DNA of 64,000 bases from Malurus cyaneus samueli (GCA_009741485.1 CM019228.1:14245678-14309677), one strand, 5' to 3'. Counted from the first letter of the stretch, positions 25,901 through 40,900 are shown. The notes: a model not told the origin generated them from the letters alone. Numbers and translations are program-made.

Positions 25901-28900
25901 TCCATAAATCCCTGGAACGTAAGGTTGTTCCCAGCAATGAGAACAAAGTGCTTTCTTTCTGTGCAGCGATGACAGGAGGGGGAATGCTGCCCTGGAGGAG
26001 TGTGTCTGTAGGTGAAGTGTCCCCTAATTATGCGACAACTGTAGAAAAGGCCCAAAAGCTGAACCCAAACCCACACATAAATCACATATTTCTCCTTTAT
26101 ACACATATACAACGCATACACACACATTTAGTATGGTAGTAATAAAATACCCAGGGTTTTAAGTCAGCATACGCTGGAAACCATTTTTCTCCCCTCCCAG
26201 AGCTGAGTAGAGGAAGGAACAATTACACTATTCCAAAAGAGACCACGTTAAACCCCTTTGCTGTTTGGGGCGAAAAGGAGGAAAGACAGGAGGATTTAAG
26301 GATAATGGCTTGCTGCCACGAGCCAATTTGTTCTGCTTCCACAGAACAAGAACCCTTAAGCTCAGCAAACAGTGTTTTGTGGCCCACAGCTCTTCTGCCC
26401 TTAGCACCCCCAAACCAGGCTCTAAGGATTTGCCAACTTTCCTGCTCTCCATTCAAGGAATAGGTAGTGAAGCTGAGGGAATATCAGTATTCATTATCTT
26501 TTTAATCCCTTTGTCGTCTGATGTTCTGAAGAGATTTTAAAGATTTATGGGAGGATAACCAGCCCAAGGAAGGGGCCTTAGTATTAAATGACAGGTTTAT
26601 GGAATCATGGAATGTTTTAGGTGGGAATGGACCTTAAAGCTCATCTCATTCCAACCCCTCCCAGGGTAGGGACACCATCCACTATTCCAGGTTACTCCAA
26701 GGCCTATCCAACCTGGTCTTGGACACTTCCAGGGATCCAGGGGCAGCAACAGAACATCCACAAAACCCAGAAAAATTGAAAAAACAGATGCTTAAATACA
26801 TTTCTTACTAAAAGAGCTGCCAAACTCTCTCAGACAAGCAGTTTTATTATGAAGAATTGCTGGACTCAATCTAAGGAAGGGACTGTGTAATTAAAACTAT
26901 CTAAAATATGGAGATAGAGCTAAACTGTACATTAATTTTTAATTTGAGCTTTAGATCTCCTTCAGGTAATTCTGGTATTTGTCCTTGTTTATACTGCAGT
27001 GTGAAAACTAGCCAGATGAGTCAGAGAAAAGCCAAAAGAGCACCCAACCAGGGAGGCCATTTATCAGTTCTCCACTGATGTCTTCATCTTGCATTTTTTC
27101 ATTTTCATATTAAGAAAATTTAAAAATCAATCTTAACTGGGGTGACTGCCCCGGGAATGATTTGCAGGAGATGCAAATGCTGAGCGCTCCTGCAGTGTGT
27201 GTTTGGAATTCTAAATACGGCCCATTATTCCCACTCGGAGCACACGTGTAACAAGTCTGCTTTACTCAGCGTGGCCTGAGCACCTTCCAGAATGCCCAGG
27301 TAGGGTTTATTCCAGCTCCTCTTGGCCAGAAGTGGCCGTTCCCAGCCTGGTGAAGGCTGCTCCAGCTGTTGCTCACCTGTACACCACGGCCGGGATGCGC
27401 TTCCAGGAGCGGAAGCTGGCCACGCTCTCCAGCTCCTTATCGGTGATCCAGGCAGGAACAATGATCTCCTGGGGGTAACTGCCACACAGCCTGGGGGGAA
27501 ATGGAGAAAAGTCAGGGACCCAGAGCAGCTCCACGCTGCCCAGAGAACACGAACCTTTTGCTAATTGCTGCTTCCCTGTAGGTTAAGAAACTCCCCCTTC
27601 TCCAGCATTAAATATGGAAGGATGGCTCTTCCTCCTTCCCTCGACTTGCAGAGGCCGAGGCAGAGATTCCTCCTGCAGGGACAATGAGCACCAGCTGCAA
27701 GTCGTCCTTGTGCACAGGCAGAGCACAGGAACTGCTCCAGCACAGTGTTCCAGCTGGGCTTGCTGTGAGCTTGCATCAGGGAGCAGCCAGAACACCCTGT
27801 CTCCCCAGCTGAGGATCACAGAACGCCTTCCTCTGTTCCACAGCCTTCCTCTGCACTTTCAGTACCTCAGAAAATGTTTCCTCTTATTTATTCAGCTACA
27901 AATTTAACTCTTCCATACCTGTCTGGGGTCCCTCTTTAATACATGTTCTTACAACATTCAAACTCCAAACAAGTTCAAACTCTACTCTTTGCTCACTTAA
28001 GATCTCCCTTAGAATGCTTATTCTCTAAGAAGCCACATCAAAATCTGGTATTTCCAAGCTTGAAAAGCTGTGGCAGCTAATAAAGCATTAAATAATTTAA
28101 AGCACGTATTTTCTATTACCCAACAAAATAAATCATAATTCTGATTGTCCCTTCTTGAGAAGTGCAGAAGTTGAAAAAGTTTCAGTAATTGAGTGTTTTG
28201 AGATGAAATTTGGCTGTGGAGGAGCAGCCCCATTACTCACTTGTACTTCTCATTGATGTTGGAAATCCTCCAGGCATTGTTCATATCAAACCCCATCCGT
28301 TCCACTTCGTTCTTAAACCTGGAAGTTACATGTTCTCCTGGGGATCAAGAGCAGAGGGAGAAAATGAATGGAAAATGAGGAATTAAGATTCCTACTTTGC
28401 AAAATAATCACAAAAAACCAGCACATCCCCAGTCCAAACCCACCAGCTGCATTTCACAGCCTCATTTTGACATTTGCATTGATGTCTCTCAATGTCCAAC
28501 TCTTCAGAAATCCAAAAGTCCAGCAAGGAGTTTTTCTCTGAAATTACCAACTTCTGGAAGTTCATGTAAAAAAAGAATCCTGCAGACCAGAACCAAGGAC
28601 ATCAGCAAAGGAACTGAGCTTCATCAGCAATCCAAGTGGGATTGTCAGAAGTTGGGAAGAATTTTGTATCAACGAGAAGAATGTGAAGCTCTGGTGAAAG
28701 AGTAAGACCTGGAATGTGCTCTGGAACGTGGGCAATCCATTGAATATGCATTTCCAGCCCCAGGTTTCCTGTCTGGCTGGAGACAAGTCCTGTCACTTAT
28801 CCTGCATCTCAGTTTTCCATCGTAAATTGGACATTATTCCTCTGTGAGTCATGTGGAGATAGGAAGGTAAAATGCATAAATGATTGTTTGACACAAACAT

Positions 28901-31900
28901 CAGTCACAAGAGCCTTGCAAATTCCTGGATTAATACATTAAAGGAAGTGGAATGAGTCCCATTTATTTCCTAGACACTTTGTTTTAAATTCTCAAAATAC
29001 AATTGAAAAATATACAATGGCAATAAAGAATAAGAAGACTGAAAGTCTGGAGAATGAGACAAAATTTCCAGGCTTCCAGGGCTAAGAAAAATGTTAAATT
29101 GAATGAGCATATGAGCAGCACTAGATAAGTGATTCTGAAAGTCCATCCATTGCTTGTCTCTTTAAATTACTGTATCATTAAATCTTGAGGCAGAGCAGCA
29201 CCCAAGGGGGGAAAGTCTGCTGAAAAATTAATGCTTTAAGTATTACATATTTCTATTAAATATTTTAGAAAACCCTTAAAGTCTTTCAATCCCCCAGATA
29301 TCTGTAGATACACATTTAACTCTGAGAAGTATATGCACGTGTCCAAAATGATTTTTAATGCCACGCTGCAGAACAATTAGAAATAAATATAAATAGGTAA
29401 ATTAAGAATATAGACAGCAGCCTAATTACAGGACTTAATTAACTACAGTGTTATACAGCTCCTTAGTCAGGAGTAGAGGTGAAACTGGACAAAACATTCC
29501 AACCAGGCAACAACTTCTTTATCCTTAGCAGTGACTTTTTTATTTAAAGATCCCACAAATTCTTTTGCCAGAGCACCACAAGGATTGGCTTCACCATCAG
29601 ATGCTCCTTAAAAACTTGGGGTACATCCTAAAGGAGTTTTTTTGGACAGCAAATGAGAATACTGGAAATATCCCCAGTCAGAGCTGCATAGCCCTGGTGG
29701 GTTTTAAGAGGAGCACATAAAACTACACGAAAATGAAATATTCTGTTTGATTTTTCCCTCTTTATTTTTAGCTGCTGTGAAGCCACAGGTTTTTCTCTTG
29801 GAAACAAAAGCCCAGCTTCAGCATTTTGCCCATTCCTCTTGAACTGCTGGTATTTTAAGAGGCATTTTGAGCCAACACTGATCATGTTTAGAAGCATCCC
29901 AGTCCACTCTCACAATCTCAGGAAATGCCAGCCAGACATTTTGTGGGCTTGTGCTTCCTATTAAAGGTGATCCTGTGAGCCATAGCCTGGATCTCTACTA
30001 CAGACACTGCTAGGATATTTTTCCTGGAAAATATGTTCTGTTGACACTTGGATGGATTTTGAAGCACTTTAGTACTTTTGTCTGTATCTACCAAATAATG
30101 GGTTCGCTGGAAAAGAGAAATGACAATGTCTTGGGATTGACTTGTTCAACTCCATTCACTCTGATTTATTTCAGCTATAATTCAGCTTTTTGAAGGAGAG
30201 CATCTACCCCCAGCGACAGGCAGCTACAGGGGGATAAAGTTATGTTAAAGAAAATTGTTTGATAGACAAAAAAAAAGAAAAATTTCAATTGGTAAAAGTT
30301 AATAAAAAGGTAAATGTTGCTTCTTATCTGTGGAAATGTTCAAGGTCAGGCTGGACACTGGTGGAAGGTGTCCCTGCCCATGGCAGAGGGTGGAATGGGA
30401 TGGGCTTCAAGGTCCCTTCCAAACCATTCCATGATTATCCTAACCTAGCTTCAGGCTGAAGTCCCTCTGTCTCAGCAAGGAAGAGGAGCTCAGCAAGCCT
30501 TTCACAGGTTTGCCAGCTCCCACTTCCCTAATTTAGATAGGAGGGAAAAGCCCTGGCTGTGAAACTGCTCTGAGGAGATTTTTGGCATTTTCCGTAGCTG
30601 CTAACGGAGTGTGGGGACAGGAAGAGAACAGGAGCAGGGCCAGGGAACTCCTCCTACCACCTGAGTGGTCCCTGCCCTTCCCCAGCAGGGCCATGGGAGC
30701 CTGTGCCCAGCTCCAGAGCAGCCTCAGCGACAAGGACAGGATCCCAGAACATCCCTCAGCCTGCTAACTGGGACACTTCCCTCAGGCAGTGAATTGTGAC
30801 TGACAGGAGACTGCAGAGAGCCTGGAAATCACATTTCTTACTCGTAGCACACTCCAAAAAGTGCTACAACCAACAGCACACCAAGTTTGAGCTTTTATTT
30901 ACTCCTGGGATTCTAAAGCTCCCCAGCAAGGATGGTGTTCCACTACAACAGGTTGTGAATGAACCTCAGGAGCAGCTCAGGGCCTCCCTCCTCCTCCCCA
31001 GCATCCATCTTGGAGACCACAGCTCCAGACAGTTACAAAGAATGTGGCACTCAACACAAAATGGTTTAGATTGGAAGCTGCTGCTGTGCTGAACAAAATG
31101 CTGTTGGTTTCACACCTGACTGACTGAATCAAATCCATCCCAGTAATTCCCTGGGGATATCCAGGTATTGCTTTGGTGATCCCAAGGGTGTTCCCACGTA
31201 CCTGGCCGACACAAGTCCCCGTGCTGCTCCTTCTCACTGGCGTAAACCTCCATGCACCAGGCGTGGTAGGCGAAGGAGAACAGGTCCTCTATCTTGGACG
31301 GGGGGCGGATGGCATTGTTCAGCCTCTTCAGCCAGTCCTGGCACTGCTCAAAGGTGGAAAACTGACACCTGTCCCAGAGACAAACAATTCCTGGGTGATT
31401 TTCTATAGGAGATGCCACTCTAGGAGATGACAGGCTGAGCATAAAAAGCTCTGTGAGAGCACAAAGTGAAAATAAACAACTTATTGACAACTTAGTTCTG
31501 CTTCCATGTGCACTCTAATGGGAAATAAAAATGAAACCTGGGGATATGAGTAAAAATAAAAAACACACTTAGAGAGCCAGGACTGACTGAGCAGCAACGT
31601 TCTGTGACTGCGAATAACCAGGGTATGCCCTGCCAGGAATGAGGGGGACATTTCTCCATGGGTTACCTATGAAAGCAGGGAAAGATCACTGAGGTCAAAG
31701 ACAGGAATGTGTTACAGCCCCTTCTGACTGCTGGAATTGGGGACACTCAGAAAACTGGCACAAACATTATAATCTACATTTTGTAACTGTAACCACAGTC
31801 CTGTAAACATGAACACACTGGGAGATCTGGAAGGGTTCCCTGGAGAAGGCCCCAGGGAGCTTTATGTATTACATCCTTCTATTAAATATTTTAGATAGGG

Positions 31901-34900
31901 AGAGCTCAGAGCCCCTTGCAGGGCCTAAAGGGGCTCCAGGAGAGCTGGAGAGGGACTGGGGACAAGGGATGGACGGACAGGACACAGGGAATGGCTTCCC
32001 AGTGCCAGAGGGCAGGGATGGATGGGATATTGGGAAGGAATTGTTCCCTGGGAGGGTGGGGAGGCCCTGGCACAGGGTGCCCAGAGAAGCTGTGGCTGCC
32101 CCTGGATCCCTGGCAGTGTCCAAGGCCAGGCTGGACATTGGGGCTTGGAGCAGCTTGGGATGATGGAAGGTGTCCCTGCCCACGGGATGAGATGGGTTTT
32201 AGGGTCCATTCCAAACCTTTCTCTTTCTGGCTTTGCTGGGAAGCCCAAGTTGCACTTGGCCCACGTTAAAGACTGACAACAACCAGCGAGAACATTCCCT
32301 GAGAATGTTCAGGGAGAAACAAAATCTCCAAAGCAGTGCATTAAAATTACATCAGCTTTTCTTTTCAAAGAGGATTCCTGGACTCTTTAGAGTAAAGGGG
32401 GGGAAATAAATCAGTGATTTATTCTGCTCTGATGTTTTTCTTCCAGATTTTATAGTTATTAAATATTGCCCAAGCATTTACATTTGGTGCTCCTGGTTAA
32501 TGATTGCATCTGCATCCCCTCGGGGCAGATTTATCACCCCTACCTGCAAATAGCTCAGAGCTATCAAGTGGAAGGAAAAAGCCATGTCCAACATCTCCAA
32601 AGAGCTGTGAGGAACTGCAGCCTGAGGTGTTTATTTATCTCCCATCACTGACTGTAAAGCAAGCCCAGACTACTCACTGAGACTGGGTAATTCTCTGTTA
32701 AATATTCAGACTCAGACAAGATACATCTCACCCTGAATTCTTTCTAAATTCTTTTGAAATTAGTGGTGCAAATAACAAGTATTAGCTTCAATTGAATTCT
32801 AGTACTCAAAACACAAATTTTGCTCATGAGAAAGAACAAGAAGATATTCTTAATCTTCTGTCTCAGCTCCAAACTTGACCATCTCCCAACCAAGTGGCAC
32901 CAAGTCCACAGTCTTGGAGATGCAGTTTTGAGAGGAAATTGATTCGGAAGGCAAAAATACAAATAAATTGTATTCATTCTACAATTGAAGGGAAACAAAT
33001 TAATGTAGGGAGGAAGGGTGACTTTCTTAAATGTCAAGAGCTACAAGTGAATAGGAAGTTAAACACAGAATTCAAATTAAACTAAAGATTACTTCCAAAG
33101 TAAAATCAGTCCTGGTGAAAAAACCAGCCTTTCAGGAAGCAGCTGACCTGTTAAACATTCTGAGTGCTCAGAGATGGCTGGGGTTCCTTTCATTACACAA
33201 AAGGTACTGCCAGCAAACATTTAATCAAAAAGAAATGTTCCTTTCTTCTTAATTAAAGTTCATAGATCAAAATTAATTTCTGGATCAGGGAAGTTTTAGA
33301 AAACCACAACGAGGTGTAACTCAGAGAGTCTTGGCTCAGTCTGGAGTCTGTGGAAGGACAGGCAGCAGTTAACTGCTCCACGATGCTATCTGATCTGCTG
33401 GATTTACCAATCTCCCTCACTTCCTCTTCCCTATGTCCCTTGTTTCCTTTTCCAAGAGGTTACCATGCCTCAAGGATAGTGAGGCACCCTCACAGGAGTT
33501 GAAAAAGCAGGGTGGGTGAAGCCTCCAAATCTTGATTAAACACATTTCCAATATGTGTGTCAGTGCCTTTAGCAATTTATCTGTATCTATTGATGAGTAT
33601 TTATTGATACATCCATAATATATTATAACTGATGGTTAAAAGCAGGGAAAACATAGTGAGACTAAAATTCATTTGAGAATAAATCCATGTGGGCTCAGAC
33701 CAAGGTTTGCTGCTGTCCTGTATCACACCAATCAGACATGCAGCCCACCTTGTGTAAAAACTACACAAAAGCAAAATCTTTTCAGGGCAATCAAGTAAGA
33801 AACCCCATTTCCTTGAACCATCCCAGCTGCCCACAGCACGTGGAAAGCAAACTGCACCCTCCTTTAACCCCGAGCCTCTCCTACCTTATAACCTTGCAGT
33901 CCTTGCAGGTCAAATGTAGCTGGAATATATCCCGGCACTCCACACTCTCAATGAGCTGCAGTGGAACCTGCAATTAGACACAGCAGATGATTTGATTTCA
34001 GCAGCAGCAACGGCAGTTTCTCTGCCTATCTCACGAGGATTTATTGTAGGCTACATGGAGTCTGAAGAAAAAGAAAGAAAAAAACAAGAAATCCAAGAGG
34101 AATGACTTCTGCATCTCTGAAGTTTGGTTCCAGGTATTGATATTCCAGCTCCTGCCCTGTGTAGTCCAAAAGCCTTAAGGGATCCCATGGGAAGAGCTGA
34201 GAAAGCCACAGGAAAGGCACAGAAACCCAAGCTCCTCTCTCTTGGAAGCAGCTTTCTCTCTTATAGATCCAAATTTGGAGATCTTAACCTATTTTTAGCT
34301 GTTGGTGTTCAAAAAGAACTGCTAAGCAAGATCCCCTTAACAGACTGCTGCAGGCTGGATGCTTTTCCATGGAAATATTCCATGTTTCCTCCTCAGGGAA
34401 AAGCCCTTTGGCCCATTTAGATCAACACTTGTGATGGAAGCAGCCAAATTTAGAGTGATAATGCTGAAATTTTCCCATTCAAAGTGCAGTTATCCACACT
34501 TCTGTTTCCTGGCATGTTTAACCAGCAGCAGGTTGATCAGACAACACAGCAGAGCATGTGCAAGTATCTTTAAAGATAAGAAAAACCCCAAGGTGAAAAT
34601 ATTAATTTTTAATGGAACTTTACCTGAGATAGGCAAATGTACATTATTGTCTTAAATGAAGAGAAGTAATAAATAACTGTCTAAATTTAGCTAATACCTG
34701 TAATAAACATGAAGCATAAATCTGAATTGTTTAGTAGATTATATGGACATTGCACAAGGCAATAAAACCTCTGCCCTCCTTTAGTAACACTCCAATACTC
34801 TGATTTTTGCCATCACAGGAAGATCCAGCACTTTAAAGTCTGGCTTGGGGCTGACAAGATGTGGCTGTGAGAGCCAACCCTGCCAGGGCCTTTCCATCTG

Positions 34901-37900
34901 GTTGGGCAATCCTTGAAGGTGATCTCCAGTCAAGGATCTGGGATAAAGATTCAACACAGCATCTTCTCAGGTACCACAAAGCTTAAACTTACCTGACTTT
35001 GGTGGAATGAAGAAAAGGAAATGAACTAAAAACAGCAGGCAAGGAAAAGAGATGTCTCAAAAATAAAAACCAGGGGAAAACTTATTGCAAGCAGGGAGAT
35101 GCCTGGAGCTGTGCCCAGGAGAGGGATGAGAACTCTGCAGTCCCTGGGGAAGGCAGGCACAGCACCTCAGTCACAGCCCAAGGGGTTCTCAAATCATTGC
35201 CCCCTGATACAACATGCAGGGATTTTTTCATGCTAAGTTGGACAAATCAAGCTTTTTGCTCCCTATTTCTCACAGTAAATATGAAAATGCATAACAAGCC
35301 TTTCCCTTGTCTATGTCAGACCACAATCAAGAGAGCCACCAAACCACCCAGCGAGGCTGGGACAGGGCAGTTACTCTGCTCCTTCTGCTGTAACTGCACA
35401 TTAAATGACAGAAAATCCACTTGGCAAGAGGGTGTCTGACTCCACAGCCCAGTATTTTGCGTTTCAGATTTGGATTTCACACAAAGCTGAAACTTGAATT
35501 TCTGTCTGTTTTCAGCACTGTCACTGGTTGAGATCTGTGACAGGATCAGTGACATGAAGAGGGCATGAAATGAGGAATCCCTGCTGTGAGAGAGCCCCTC
35601 TTTGCCCTCCCCTAAGTTCAGCCTGCCTGTGGGTGACCCCACCAAAGCAGCAGAGGGCTGAAATGCAGCACAGACCACACCAGGTGCTCTGTTCCAGAGC
35701 TGATCCTTGCATTTCACCTGCTCATTCCTTCCAAGCCTTCTCCTGCTTGATCCCAGTCTGCCAGGCAGGGAAACTGTCAAGAGTTTTGTCTGATCAATGA
35801 ATAAAAATGGAGCTCAGACTGGAGAATCTTCCAGTCTGTCTCCATGGCTGGGCAGCCCCACACACACCTAATAATTGTCAGGAGGAATTTCTCCATGGAA
35901 AGGGTGGTCAAGCATTGGCAGGGGCTGCACAGGGAGGTTTGGAGGACCCATCCCTGGAGGTGTCCAAGAAGGATTGGATGTGGCACTCACTGCTCTGGGC
36001 TGGGGACAAGGTTGGGATCGGGCACAGCTTGGACTCAGTGGTCTTGGAGGGCTTTTCCAACTTAAATGATTCTCAAATAATTTATTTAAATCCACCTCTG
36101 AATTAAACGGCACCAACATGGAAAGTAAGGAATCTTTCCCCAGCTGAGTTAAGACTCCAGACTTGCTTTTTCAGTCCAGAGCTGTTTTGCCTGATAGCAT
36201 CTTTTTCTTCTCCAATCCCTGTTTTATTCCTGTGTCCATCTTCATTTAAGCAGCTCTCCACCTTTTCCCTCCTCCTGGCATTCTGCTTGTGGCTCCTCTT
36301 CCTCCTGTCTGCACTCTAATGACAAACTAATTTCTCTCCTTCTGCATTATTTTTCATTTCCTTCTTTCAAAGTCACTGTCTGTTCCCTGCCCTTTCCCTG
36401 TGCCCTCTGCTCCCCAGCCATCCATTCTCCTCCAACAGCCCACCAGCAATTCCCTCACAATCTCCAGGTTTTTCTTCAGGACAACCTTCCCATTAATCTT
36501 TTTAATTTTCCTTCCCAGTCATAAAAATCCGTCCTCTGGTCCTCTGGTGTTTTCAATCTCCTTCCTGGCCATTATTCTTCGCCCGTAAAGCTTTGTGGAG
36601 CTATCTCCTGTCATTGCCTCCCTCCCTGATAACCTTCCCTTCCCACGGCACATCCTTCAGATGATGCCAGTCCGACACCCAGAGCCCATTCCTGGAAGAG
36701 CCATCAATTCTATCTGCAGGCTCCCTCTAATAATGGCATGGAAACCAGGCAGGGAGAAGCAATCATTTGTGCTTTTAGAAGAATAAACATGCATTGTTAT
36801 CTGAGGCAAATTACATCCCATTATAGGGAGTACAGGAGCATCCTGCTCTTGCAGTATCTCCTGGCTGTCTCTTATTTAAAATTATCTCATTTTAAATAAC
36901 AGCAACATTCTACAACTCCAACTTTTTATTTTTGAGGAGTTTTTTAAAATGATTTTGATGACTGGAGCTGTCTGTTATCTAAGAGCAGTACAAGATATAT
37001 TTAGAGAATTACAGCTCTGTAGTTAGAAAAAGAACAAGTTACATTTTCAGTGCTGAAAAAACCACCCCACGGCCAAATCCATGCCCACAATTCCCCGTGG
37101 GAGGCAGCAGATCACAGCCAGGCTGCTGCAAGCACAAGTGACCCTGCTACAGATCCTCCCGTGTCCTATTTGGCCCAAACCTCTCCAGAATCTCCCATGG
37201 CACCCAGGGCCTGGGAGCTGTAATTCAGATTTGCTCCTTGTTTTCCCAGCTCAGAGCTGGAATCATGGCAGGGTTCTGGTACAGGCTGGGGACTTGAAAA
37301 CGCACAAGGTCAAGGTTGGGCTCTGGATATCCTGGAGTGGGGGATGAGGTGGCACATGGAGGCACTGAGGGTGCAACGACAGCTCTGAAGGGCTCCAGGG
37401 GGAGGGAGATGAACCCTCCCCAGGTTCAAAGAACCCACAAGGAGTATCCAATGAAAATTTTGCTTTTAATTACATCTGATGACTCTTTGGGTTTGTCTCG
37501 AAGGCCAGCACTGAGTCCCCTCTGCTCTCACAGGGTGAACAATTCAGGCAGCAGGTCGTGAGGAGGGATGAACCCCAACAGCTACAAACATGAGAAATAT
37601 TCCAATCCAACCATTTTCCCAAGCAAGAGAAACCTCACATCAGAATTCACCTCCTCAGAAGACTAAAAGTCTCCCCCATCACAATTTTTTTTGGTACTGT
37701 GTCCAAAATCCACCAGTGGAAAGAGATTACAAGCAATCTGTGTCTTCACAAACTCCACTAAAATGTTAATTCTCCCCTCAATGCAATTAGCTTACAGGGA
37801 GGAAAGTGATTAGACACAAACATTCAGCAGCTGCAAAGTTTGACATTTCCTTAAGGAATCAATAGAGATGGGCCTGGGAACCAAACCTCCCCTGTGCACC

Positions 37901-40900
37901 GAGAGATCCCTGTTGAGTCTGCACTTTTATCCCGTGGATAAATGTAAGTCAACACTCCTGAATGTCATAATCCCCCCCATTTATGCATGGTCTGTGGCAC
38001 CTTTTGTTTTTGCATTTGAAACACCGTGTTCCTATTAGCACTGAGATCTAGGAAATTATCCATGGGAAAGATCTCCACACGCAGCCCTTTTCTGCACTGT
38101 TGCAGTGGGAACATTAACAACTTTGAATGGATTTCTTTCCCAGCCCAGGTGATTTGGAGCTCTATGCTGCTCACTGAGGTGTCACAGCACCATTTCGACA
38201 GTCAGGGAGTTATAAACAAAAAAAGGGGACAAGCCAAAGACCAGGAATGAAGAATTTCTTACAGGTATTTGCTGAACAGCTGTGGTGATATAAAAACAGC
38301 AGGAAGAATCAAGATGAAATCAATCAAAAATTACTCAGTGAAGATTTAATTTAAAAAATCATCATCTCATCAAAAATTTTGGTCAACAATAATCAAAAGG
38401 ACTACTACTCCCAAAACTAACGATTTAGATATGGTTCTTAATTATTGCAAGAATGTTTCATCCTTAAAGATATTCCAAGCCCTCCCAGCCCTGGATTTCA
38501 GTCGAGTTTTTAGTAAGTTATTTGTGGTAGTCACAACGGTTACAAAGAATGATTTATATTCTGCTCTACCTCATACACTGATTGATTATTTCTGGTTAAT
38601 GATACTGATGATAATGAGACTTCACACAGAATGAGAGGGCAGAACACAGAATGTGAAAGTCAGGGAAGCAAAATTAACATGGGAATACTGACAAACTTCT
38701 GTGGACTCTTCCCTGGACACAAACAAGGAATACGATTTGAGAAAACGTCAATTATTGCTATGTTCAAAAACACTGGATTGAAAACTCCTATAAAGTAATA
38801 TTCCTAATTATCCTAAGGACAGGAAGTGCAGTACATGCACTAATGGCTTTTCTAATAAAGCAACTCCATCATTCCCTGGCATTCCTCAGGACAGACTCCT
38901 GATTTCCACACTGCAAGTGTCCACAACTGGTGAGACTGGTTTGTGGGAGCATTACAGCTCTGCCCAGGACTGTCCAACACCCATTTAACTCCGTCACAGT
39001 AAATATGAAAATTTTAAGGGGCAGATGCTTGGAATAAAGCTCTTTAAAGAGATGCACTGAAGGTGATGTCCCACTCCTGACCAGTTACATCAGTGACTGC
39101 ACTCAAACCATACAAAATCTGGCACAGAACTTCAGCAGCTGGACCCACATCCACCTTCTGAAGCTCCAAGCAAGGCATAAATCGAGTTTAGGTGCCCCAA
39201 AAGAGCTTCCCTTGGAAGACTGATTATATCTCCACTGAGAACACCCAGAGCTTGGGGAGAACACGTGGCTGATACAGCCAGCTATGAAGTGACCATCAGG
39301 CTGAGTGATGTGACATTTTCTTATACCATCTAATTTTCAGAGGTGCTGAGCCACTTCTGGTGCCTAAATATGTATTTATTGTCCCAGAGAAATGGGACGT
39401 GAACATCAGAGAGTTTTCACTAACACTACCCTGAAAAGGGGGGAACACCATGCTGTGACCCTAAGTTCTGTTCTTTCTACTGAGATTGGAACAGCTGCAC
39501 AGCACTTACATTCACAACAGATTCCTTGAATTTGATGTGGAGCCTGTAGTTGGAAAGGGCAATGATGGCATCCTCTGCTCGTCCCACGTACTCCGTGCTC
39601 TCCCCGTGGAGTTCAATGAACGGCACCTGCAGAAACCCAACGGAAATCAGATTTCAGAGATGATTTCCCAAAAATCTGCCCCTCCTGCAGCTCATAGAAT
39701 CCAACAAAGCCTGCTGAGAATTCAGCCCCATTATTGCAGCTAAGAAGGAACATCAGGTAAGGTTGGCTCAGAGGTTAATTGCAGCCTTTTTCTTAAATGA
39801 TCCCTTATTTTATATTACTTTTTCCTGAGCGTTAAGTGCCTGGTCAGGGAAAGCAATGAATTTTTATGAAAAATATCCTCACATTTTGGCAAGGAGGCCG
39901 ACAAAGCCCTTGATTTATGCTCTCACTCCTTACTTAATGGAGAGTGGCATTTCCATAATGTTATTAAATTCATCCTAAAGTAGGCAAAACATCCAGGATG
40001 AATAATGTTCCCTGCTATTTCCCCACTATTCACCCAGCAAGCTCAGGTAACCAGCCTAGACTGGATCCCTAAATGCTACAAAGCTGAGCTCAGTTGGACA
40101 AATCAAGCCTTTTGCTCCCTATTTCTCACAGTAAATATGAAAATGCACAACAAGCTGCTGCTTTATGAGGTGAGAAAACCTGCAGTTCATTACACCACAC
40201 ATGGAAACTGCCACTGGTTAATTAAAAATGTGAGTTAAACTAAAAAAGTTAAAAATTTTAGCTGAGCTGGGTGAAAAATGTGAATGCTCACTTCAAATTG
40301 ATCTGGTTTTACACCAATGTAGCTTAAATCAATTAAAAATATTTTATAATCCAATGAAACAAACTCTTCAGTTGCTGTGAGTACATGGAAAGCCAGGCTG
40401 GGAGATCTGGGGGTGCTCACCTGGAGAGGAGAAGGCTCCAGGGAGAGCTCAGAGTCCCTTTTGGGGCCTAAAGGGGCTCCAGGAGAGCTGGAGAGGGACT
40501 GGGGACAAGGGATGGAGGGACAGGACACAGGGAATGGCTTCCCAGTGCCAGAGGGCAGGGATGGATGGGATATTGGGAAGGAATTGTTCCCTGGGAGGGT
40601 GGGCAGGCCCTGGCACAGGGTGCCCAGAGAAGCTGTGGCTGCCCCTGGATCCCTGGCAGTGTCCAAGGCCAGGCTGGACATTGGGGCTGGGAGCAGCCTG
40701 GGACAGTGGGAGGTGTCCCTGCACATGGCAGGGGGTGGGATGGGATGGGCTTTAAGGTCCTTTCCAACCCGATCTCTTCCATGATTCTCTGTAAATCATT
40801 TGATCTAAACTGATTTCAAATGGAGCTTTGGAAAATGAAGAAATTAAAAAGATCTATTTTTGTGTAACAGAAGACTTTTGGCTTAACAAAGGCAATGTTT

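Larger units (their letters stand above)
21949..27376 (-). other. MTMR3: Intron 7 of the coding region
   Basis: 5.4 kb holding four CR1 fragments (22836, 25018, 25588, 26600) and a small CpG-dense patch at 23599-23663. The rest is unique. Confidence 0.85.
28338..31201 (-). other. MTMR3: Intron 5 of the coding region
   Basis: 2.9 kb, AT-rich, with one CR1 fragment (30334-30436) and the 37-bp segment at 29233-29269 that is also found inside the CR1 copy of intron 4. Confidence 0.85.
31369..33884 (-). other. MTMR3: Intron 4 of the coding region
   Basis: 2.5 kb with one CR1 copy (31818-32221) and otherwise unique AT-rich sequence. Confidence 0.85.
33968..39509 (-). other. MTMR3: Intron 3 of the coding region
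   Basis: 5.5 kb, the longest intron between coding exons. It holds one CR1 fragment (35873) and one copy of the 64-bp direct repeat (35236). The rest is unique, AT-rich sequence. Confidence 0.85.

Noticed and set aside
40235..40784. Overlapping frames of 91-163 codons on both strands
   Set aside because: Derived from the CR1 copy; the same peptides appear at 22.8, 31.9, 48.4 and 52.6 kb.
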